A DNA stretch of 64,000 nt from Fimadaptatus sp050946055 (GTDB taxonomy: Bacteria > Bacillota > Clostridia > Christensenellales > Aristaeellaceae), in NCBI GenBank assembly GCA_050946055.1, contig JBMNUB010000006.1:1-64000 (forward strand), written 5' to 3'. The notes under the pieces were generated by a model, which saw nothing but the letters and a program-made list of their open reading frames with translations, did no database searches and was not told the origin of the DNA. The position numbers and the translations under genes were made by a program. Shown in pieces: positions 60,131-64,000 of the stretch (position 1 is the stretch's first letter; each line of letters starts with the position of its first letter).

Positions 60131-61060
60131 TCAGTCTATCTCAGCCGGCGCGCACTCCACGCGCAGAGCGGCGCTCCCCGCTTCATCCATGGCGAGCGTC
60201 AGGCTCAATTTCAGCACGGGCAGTGCTCCGTCCGCGCTGGGCAGGCTCCACTCGGCGCGCACATCGTCACCCGCCTGCACGCCGGACAGCGCGCGCATGA
60301 ACGGCTCAGTGCTTGCGTCCTGATCGCCGTACTCCTGCGCTATCTGCATGTACATGGCGCGCGCGTCATCGGCCGATGCGCCCTGCGCCTCGTGCGCTAT
60401 GCCCATCAGCGCGCCGCCTTCGGAGAATAGCATCGCGCGCTCGTATTTCACGCCCAGCATGTCAATGGCTTCAAGCGGCACATCGCCCTCGGCCTGTCCG
60501 GGCAGCTCCAGCGCCGCGCACACGTCAGCGCGCGGCTGTCCCATAATATTGATATACGGCGCAAGCGCGTCGCCCAGCACGTACTCCACTCCGGGCATTA
60601 TGCTTATCGCCAGCTTCACATTAACCACGGCATCCTCAGCATATATCTCGCAGGTAAAATGCTCAGGGCGCGCAAAGTACCAATACTCATGCACGGCATC
60701 CTTGCCGACTGCCGCACTCTCATATGTATCGGGCGCGCCGTACTCGGCCTTAGCCATCTCGACAAGGCCATTTGCAAGCACGGTGGCTTCGTCCGCACTC
60801 GCCGCTGTGCGCGACAGATGCACGCCATAGAGCGCATCGCCATCGTATAGCAGCTGGGCATCGTAGGCATTGCCCGCCAGCTCATATTCCGCGCCGCCCT
60901 CGCCCAGCGCGGCATTAACTTCATCCTGTCCCTGTCCTATCAGCGGCACATAGCGCGCCGCCAGCGCGGTAAACTCGCCGCCCGTCTGCGGTTCGGCATG
61001 GGATACGACCGCCACTATCAGCAGCAATACCGCAAGCATAATCGACGCTCTGCGCTTCAT
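60131..61060 (-). CDS. exported protein of unknown function
   Basis: 309 residues. Signal peptide MKRRASIMLAVLLLIVAVVS with cleavage at SHA-EP. The mature part contains two similar alpha/beta halves, each with a VxLIGQGQDEVNAALGEG- or INIMGQPRADVCAALELPG-like helix, which suggests an internal duplication. I do not know the family. GGGAGGAGTGATGAT precedes the ATG. Own promoter upstream, with a tiny open frame between. Confidence 0.8.
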   Translation of the reverse strand: MKRRASIMLAVLLLIVAVVSHAEPQTGGEFTALAARYVPLIGQGQDEVNAALGEGGAEYELAGNAYDAQLLYDGDALYGVHLSRTAASADEATVLANGLVEMAKAEYGAPDTYESAAVGKDAVHEYWYFARPEHFTCEIYAEDAVVNVKLAISIMPGVEYVLGDALAPYINIMGQPRADVCAALELPGQAEGDVPLEAIDMLGVKYERAMLFSEGGALMGIAHEAQGASADDARAMYMQIAQEYGDQDASTEPFMRALSGVQAGDDVRAEWSLPSADGALPVLKLSLTLAMDEAGSAALRVECAPAEID

Positions 61061-61079
61061 ATCATCACTCCTCCCGATA

Positions 61080-61145
61080 CTATACCGGCAGCGCCATGTC
61101 TGCCATATGTGCGTCAGCTTCGCCTGCCATGTTTAAACCGGCCAA
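61080..61145 (-). CDS. possible 21-residue leader peptide
   Basis: TTG start 8 nt after AAAGGAGGT, encoding MAGLNMAGEADAHMADMALP plus Val, between the promoter and the exported-protein gene. The strong ribosome site inside a 140-nt leader is the only evidence. Met- and Ala-rich; function unknown. Confidence 0.3.
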   Translation of the reverse strand: MAGLNMAGEADAHMADMALPV

Positions 61146-61206
61146 CGGCGCCACCTCCTTTGCATCAATATCAAGGCCGGAGTCTTTCTCATCGTCCTCC
61201 GATATC

Positions 61207-61235
61207 ATTATACCAATCTTTGAACAAACCGTCAA
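61207..61235 (-). promoter_or_regulatory. promoter of the exported-protein gene
   Basis: Minus strand TTGACG, 17 bp, TATAAT. Confidence 0.75.
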
Positions 61236-61340
61236 TATGTCCATGCAAAGAAACAGTTGCATGTGAGATGCGCATAAATTTCATGCGCAATATTGCACAA
61301 TGGGGCATGCATCGAGCCATCCGCCCGGCATCAGGCGCAT

Positions 61341-61380
61341 AAAAGTGCCGCGCTCCCGCATATTCGCGAAAGCGCGGCGC
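61341..61380 (-). terminator. terminator of the ferredoxin/flavodoxin gene
   Basis: 8-bp stem GCCGCGCT / AGCGCGGC, minus strand continues CACTTTTATG; 11 bp past the stop. Confidence 0.6.
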
Positions 61381-61390
61381 AGGTTTCCTA

Positions 61391-62149
61391 TCACAGGAAC
61401 AGCTCGTTTTCCTTATGGCCGGCGCGCAGCATGGGCTTTATGCGCTCTATGTTTTGCAGCATGGGCGGCGGCAGCACGCGCACGCCCTTGCGGCAGACGC
61501 GCAGACAGGCCATGCACATCTCGCACACGCCCACAGCCGTATCCACGCCCTGCTCGGTCACGGTTATCGCGCCTGTAGGACAGACGCGCGCGCACGCACC
61601 GCAGCGCACGCAGCCTTCCAGCGAAACGGGCGTGACCGGCATGCCCTTCGAGGCCTTGTACGGCCTGTTGCCCGGCACATCGGGCGCGGCACCGCCCTCG
61701 GCGAGCTTGCCCAGCACCTTGCCGGCAAACTCGCGCAGCTGTGCGGCATCGTCCGCATCCGGCCTACCGGCAGCGGCCACGGGGTCCATGGAGTGCTGCG
61801 CCACGCATGCCAGCGAAGCCAGCACGCTAAAGATCTGTGCCGCAGCTATGTCGTTTGTCTCCAGCAGCGCGTCCTCGTAGGCGCGGTTGCCGTACACAGC
61901 TATGGTTACGGCTGGCAGGCCGTTGCCGGCTAGCCTTGCCAGCTGCTGAGCGGCGGCGCGCGGTATCCTGCCGCCATACACAGGCACGGCTATAACCGCC
62001 GCCTCGCCCGTGGGCTGCGCCAGCTCGACATCGCGCCTGCACATGTCGTGCGCCACGATTTCCCCGGCTAGGCCCGCGCAAAACGCCTCGGCGACGCGGC
62101 GCGTGCCACCCGTCGGGCTGAAGAAGTACATGTCTATCTTATTTAACAT
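61391..62149 (-). CDS. EFR1-type ferredoxin-flavodoxin fusion protein
   Basis: 252 residues. Residues 1-150 are flavodoxin-like (YFFSPTGGTRRVAEAFCAGL binds FMN phosphate; AVPVYGGRIP; VTIAVYGNRAYEDALLE); residues about 185-225 carry two 4Fe-4S motifs, CVRCGACARVCPTGAI and CEMCMACLRVCRKGV. The family is common in anaerobic Clostridia and shuttles electrons; partners are unknown. ATG 62149 follows GGGGGAATGCAATT; the frame is open to 62416 but that part is repeat DNA with Arg/Ala-rich, non-protein-like translation. Confidence 0.9.
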   Translation of the reverse strand: MLNKIDMYFFSPTGGTRRVAEAFCAGLAGEIVAHDMCRRDVELAQPTGEAAVIAVPVYGGRIPRAAAQQLARLAGNGLPAVTIAVYGNRAYEDALLETNDIAAAQIFSVLASLACVAQHSMDPVAAAGRPDADDAAQLREFAGKVLGKLAEGGAAPDVPGNRPYKASKGMPVTPVSLEGCVRCGACARVCPTGAITVTEQGVDTAVGVCEMCMACLRVCRKGVRVLPPPMLQNIERIKPMLRAGHKENELFL

Positions 62150-62199
62150 AATTGCATTCCCCCTTTCCATAAATTTCCATGATTCGGCATGCCGCATCC

Positions 62200-62460
62200 G
62201 GACTTGCGCGCGTTTGCTTGCGCGTTCGGGATCAGCGCTTGGAGCGCTGCTGCCCGCGTGGTTGCGTGGGTATTGCGCGGTGCGGCGTGCTTGCGTGTTC
62301 TGCTGCTCGCTTGTGTGAGGTGTGATGCGTTCGCGCGATTGATGCGCTTGCTTGTACGCGGTGCGGCGTGCTTGCACATTCCGCGCGCCGCTTGTATGCA
62401 ATGCGACTGAGTTCACTTAGCTGACGCGCTCATAAGCAATGCGAAGTGCTTGGCTTTCGC
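62200..62460. repeat. degenerate repeat, about 81-bp period
   Basis: CGGTGCGGCGTGCTTGC occurs at 62278 and 62359, inside longer similar units rich in GCGCTTGCTTG; a third weak unit follows to about 62460. 62461-62769 continues with similar words (CATAAGCAATGCGAAGTG, CATAAGCAATGCAGCCAAG) but no clear unit. No gene seen. Confidence 0.55.
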
Positions 62461-62769
62461 GATTGCATTCCTGCATCGTCAAATCGCTCGATGTTGCCGG
62501 TGCCTGCGCATTTACCGCGTTCACTCATAAGCAATGCAGCCAAGTTCCCATGATTGCCGCGCTCATCCATACAGGCAAATCGCCTGATGCGCCGTTGCCC
62601 GCATGCTTTCCGCGCCCACATATATTTGCGGCATTCACATGTCACACAGCACTGCATGCCGTTTAGTCTGGTATTCGACAAATATCGCGAAGTTCCTGTT
62701 TGCGCGCGGCGATTTATGTTGCGGCTGCGAATATATGCCGCCGCACTCAACGCGCCCCGCCAAACCGGC

Positions 62770-62806
62770 ATAAAACAAAACACCGGCATCCTTTCGAATG
62801 CCGGTG
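62770..62806 (-). terminator. terminator of the tRNA transcript
   Basis: Perfect 9-bp stem CACCGGCAT / ATGCCGGTG, followed on the minus strand by TTTTGTTTTATG. Confidence 0.85.
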
Positions 62807-62813
62807 CAATAAG

Positions 62814-62886
62814 TGGACCGCCAGGGGCTCGAACCCTGGACACCCTGATTAAGAGTCAGGTGCTCTACCAACTGAGCTAGCGGTCC
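62814..62886 (-). tRNA. tRNA-Lys (anticodon CTT)
   Basis: Seven-base acceptor stem GGACCGC / GCGGTCC, D-arm AGCTCAGTTGGTAGAGC, anticodon stem CCTGA / TCAGG with loop CTCTTAA, T-arm CCAGGGTTCGAGCCCTGG. CCA is not encoded. It reads AAG, the common Lys codon here. Single-gene transcript with its own promoter and terminator. Confidence 0.97.
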
Positions 62887-62934
62887 ATTTTGTTTTCGCA
62901 TTTCGTTTCTCAACTCAGCGCGTCAACGTTGAAT

Positions 62935-62963
62935 ATTATAGCACAGTCCCGCGCATCTGTCAA
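62935..62963 (-). promoter_or_regulatory. consensus promoter of tRNA-Lys
   Basis: Minus strand TTGACA, 17 bp, TATAAT, perfect hexamers, about 50 bp upstream of the tRNA. The region 62964-63173 beyond it has T-rich runs but no gene. Confidence 0.88.
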
Positions 62964-63173
62964 TAGGTTTTTTCAACTTTTTTGAAGGTTTTTTTGAACT
63001 TTCTCACTTTTTGTGGGCGGCGGGCGCATTTTGGCACATGCGCCCGCCATGCTTGGCCGATATCGGGTCTGTTTCGGGCTGATATCGCGCCCATTCTTCC
63101 AGCATTTTCCAAATTACATGCATCTCAGGCACATGCCCGCCCATTGCGCGCGCATGGACAGCTCTGCATTGCC

Positions 63174-63719
63174 CTACCACAAACAGTTCTGGCTCACATA
63201 GTGCCGCCACTCGCCGCCCGGCGGCAAATCAGGCACGCGCAGGTCATGCCCCTTGGCGTTGAGTATGCGCACCTTGGCCTGCAAAAGCTCGGGACACACG
63301 AACATGCTGGCCGCCACGACCCCGGCATCGTCGTGCGCGCGTATGGCCTCCAGCGTGTCCTCGTCGCTCATCAGCAGCGAAGCCGCAAAGCAATTCGCCT
63401 CCGCTTCCAGCTGTGAGTGCATGTTGGCTATGTCCGAGGCATGGCCGAACTGAAAGCCCGCGCGCCTGACATGCCCCAGCGCCAGATGCCCCAGTTCATG
63501 CGCGCACGCACAGCGCCGCGTGTAATAGTCCGAATTGCTGTTCAGCCCTATGACGCGCACGCCCAGTATCACGTTACAAAACCCCAGCAGCGTGGGATAC
63601 TCCTCCAGATCGACTATGCAGTCCATGCACTCGGCCAGCTCATACGGATCGCTGGTGCGATACTTGCGTCTCAAGCGTTCCGCCACGCGCTCTATGCGCT
63701 CAATGCTCTCTCGCTTCAT
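63174..63719 (-). CDS. ImmA/IrrE-family metallopeptidase
   Basis: 181 residues. Zinc motif HELGHLALGH in CACAHELGHLALGH and the third ligand Glu in SQLEAEANCFAASLLM. These proteases cut a partner XRE repressor, as in ICE and phage immunity systems. ATG 63719 is preceded by GGAGATGGAGAGG; it overlaps the end of the XRE gene by 20 bp, so the two are translated together. The C-terminus (GEWRHYVSQNCLW) is short. Likely part of a mobile or stress-control module extending beyond the edge. Confidence 0.9.
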   Translation of the reverse strand: MKRESIERIERVAERLRRKYRTSDPYELAECMDCIVDLEEYPTLLGFCNVILGVRVIGLNSNSDYYTRRCACAHELGHLALGHVRRAGFQFGHASDIANMHSQLEAEANCFAASLLMSDEDTLEAIRAHDDAGVVAASMFVCPELLQAKVRILNAKGHDLRVPDLPPGGEWRHYVSQNCLW

Positions 63720-64000
63720 CCTCTCCATCTCCGTCCGCAGCCTGCTCGCGCGCGCGCAGTCTCTGGGCATAGCGCTGGGCATTGCGCTGCTTTACGCGGT
63801 CGAATATGCGCGTCATCTGACGGTAGAATGCCTGCTCATCCTCCTCGGAGAGCGTGCCGCCCGCGTACAGCGCCTCGGTAGCCTCCAGTATCTGCGCCGC
63901 CTGTTCACGGCCACGCGAGCCGTACTTGCTCTGCGCCTCTATCATGAACAGATCCTGATCGCTGAGCAGGTTGTCGGTCGTTACGTTGAACTCCTCGGCT
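63700..64000 (-). CDS. XRE-type regulator, C-terminal part (continues beyond right edge)
   Basis: About 99 residues are visible, reading AEEFNVTTDNLLSDQDLFMI at the edge, the final helix of a Cro/CI helix-turn-helix (AEELNVSTDYLL in relatives), then an acidic, helical tail ending DGDGEDEAREH. The frame is open to the edge; the ATG at 63945 is internal. Overlap with the protease gene marks the classical repressor-antirepressor pair. Confidence 0.85.
   Translation of the reverse strand, partial: AEEFNVTTDNLLSDQDLFMIEAQSKYGSRGREQAAQILEATEALYAGGTLSEEDEQAFYRQMTRIFDRVKQRNAQRYAQRLRAREQAADGDGEDEAREH

Noticed and set aside
62150..62416. Extension of the EFR1-type protein to 62416
   Set aside because: The region is degenerate repeat DNA giving an Arg/Ala/Thr-rich sequence; a clear start lies at 62149.

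Overview
The window reads as a chromosomal segment of a G+C-rich, anaerobic Gram-positive gut bacterium of the Clostridia, possibly Christensenellales or Oscillospirales. The pointers are AGGAGG-type ribosome binding sites, many promoters of the TTGACA-N17-TATAAT type, clostridial regulators (a DhaS-like TetR protein and a YtrA-like GntR protein), an LplABC-type sugar transporter, an Mrp/Mbh-like cation antiporter, small iron-sulfur flavoproteins and a siroheme-type reductase. Isoleucine is encoded almost only by ATA in most genes despite the high G+C. The lineage is inference; no 16S or marker phylogeny is possible here.

Layout. 0-5 kb: a secreted protein with a Thr/Pro repeat tail that runs off the left edge, then a calcium-type P-ATPase. 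5-8.3 kb: a protein resembling a cysteine-free radical-SAM barrel, and TetR- and AraC-type regulators. 8.4-12.9 kb: a siroheme-type reductase with a FecBCD-like ABC importer, the operon being split by two copies of a mobile repeat. 13-19.5 kb: thiamine diphosphokinase, an exported protein, a URO-D-like protein, FtsH and an HdeD-like membrane protein. 19.7-23.6 kb: carbohydrate genes (beta-propeller glycosidase, GpsA-like dehydrogenase, YhcH-type protein, PfkB kinase). 24-33.6 kb: a ten-gene Mrp/Mbh-type antiporter operon with four ND-type subunits behind a near-consensus promoter. 34-51 kb: peptidase T, then a sugar-utilisation region: an AraC-type membrane sensor, an LplABC-like importer, a GH172 (DUF2961) enzyme, a divergent GH95 fucosidase, two xylose-isomerase-like TIM barrels and a transaldolase-like aldolase. 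51-58 kb: a GntR-controlled ABC exporter, cytosine permease and deaminase behind a terminator-containing leader, a nucleoside hydrolase and a DUF6506 protein. 58-64 kb: a 63-bp minisatellite, an epimerase, an exported protein, an EFR1-type ferredoxin/flavodoxin, tRNA-Lys(CTT), an ImmA/IrrE protease and the end of its XRE partner.

The most unusual feature is a family of about 249-bp intergenic elements (six copies: 10.2, 10.7, 14.9, 41.6, 41.7 and 50.0 kb) with CAG...TGTCAAAAA inverted ends, no transposase and a conserved series of internal stem-loops. Three copies lie exactly between duplicated hairpins (14, 31 and 33 bp), and one copy is inserted inside another. Removing the inner copy plus one 14-bp duplicate restores an outer copy of exactly 249 bp. 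This points to a non-autonomous mobile element that targets and duplicates stem-loops, including transcription terminators. Several unrelated minisatellites (52, about 62, 63 and about 81 bp) fill other gaps.
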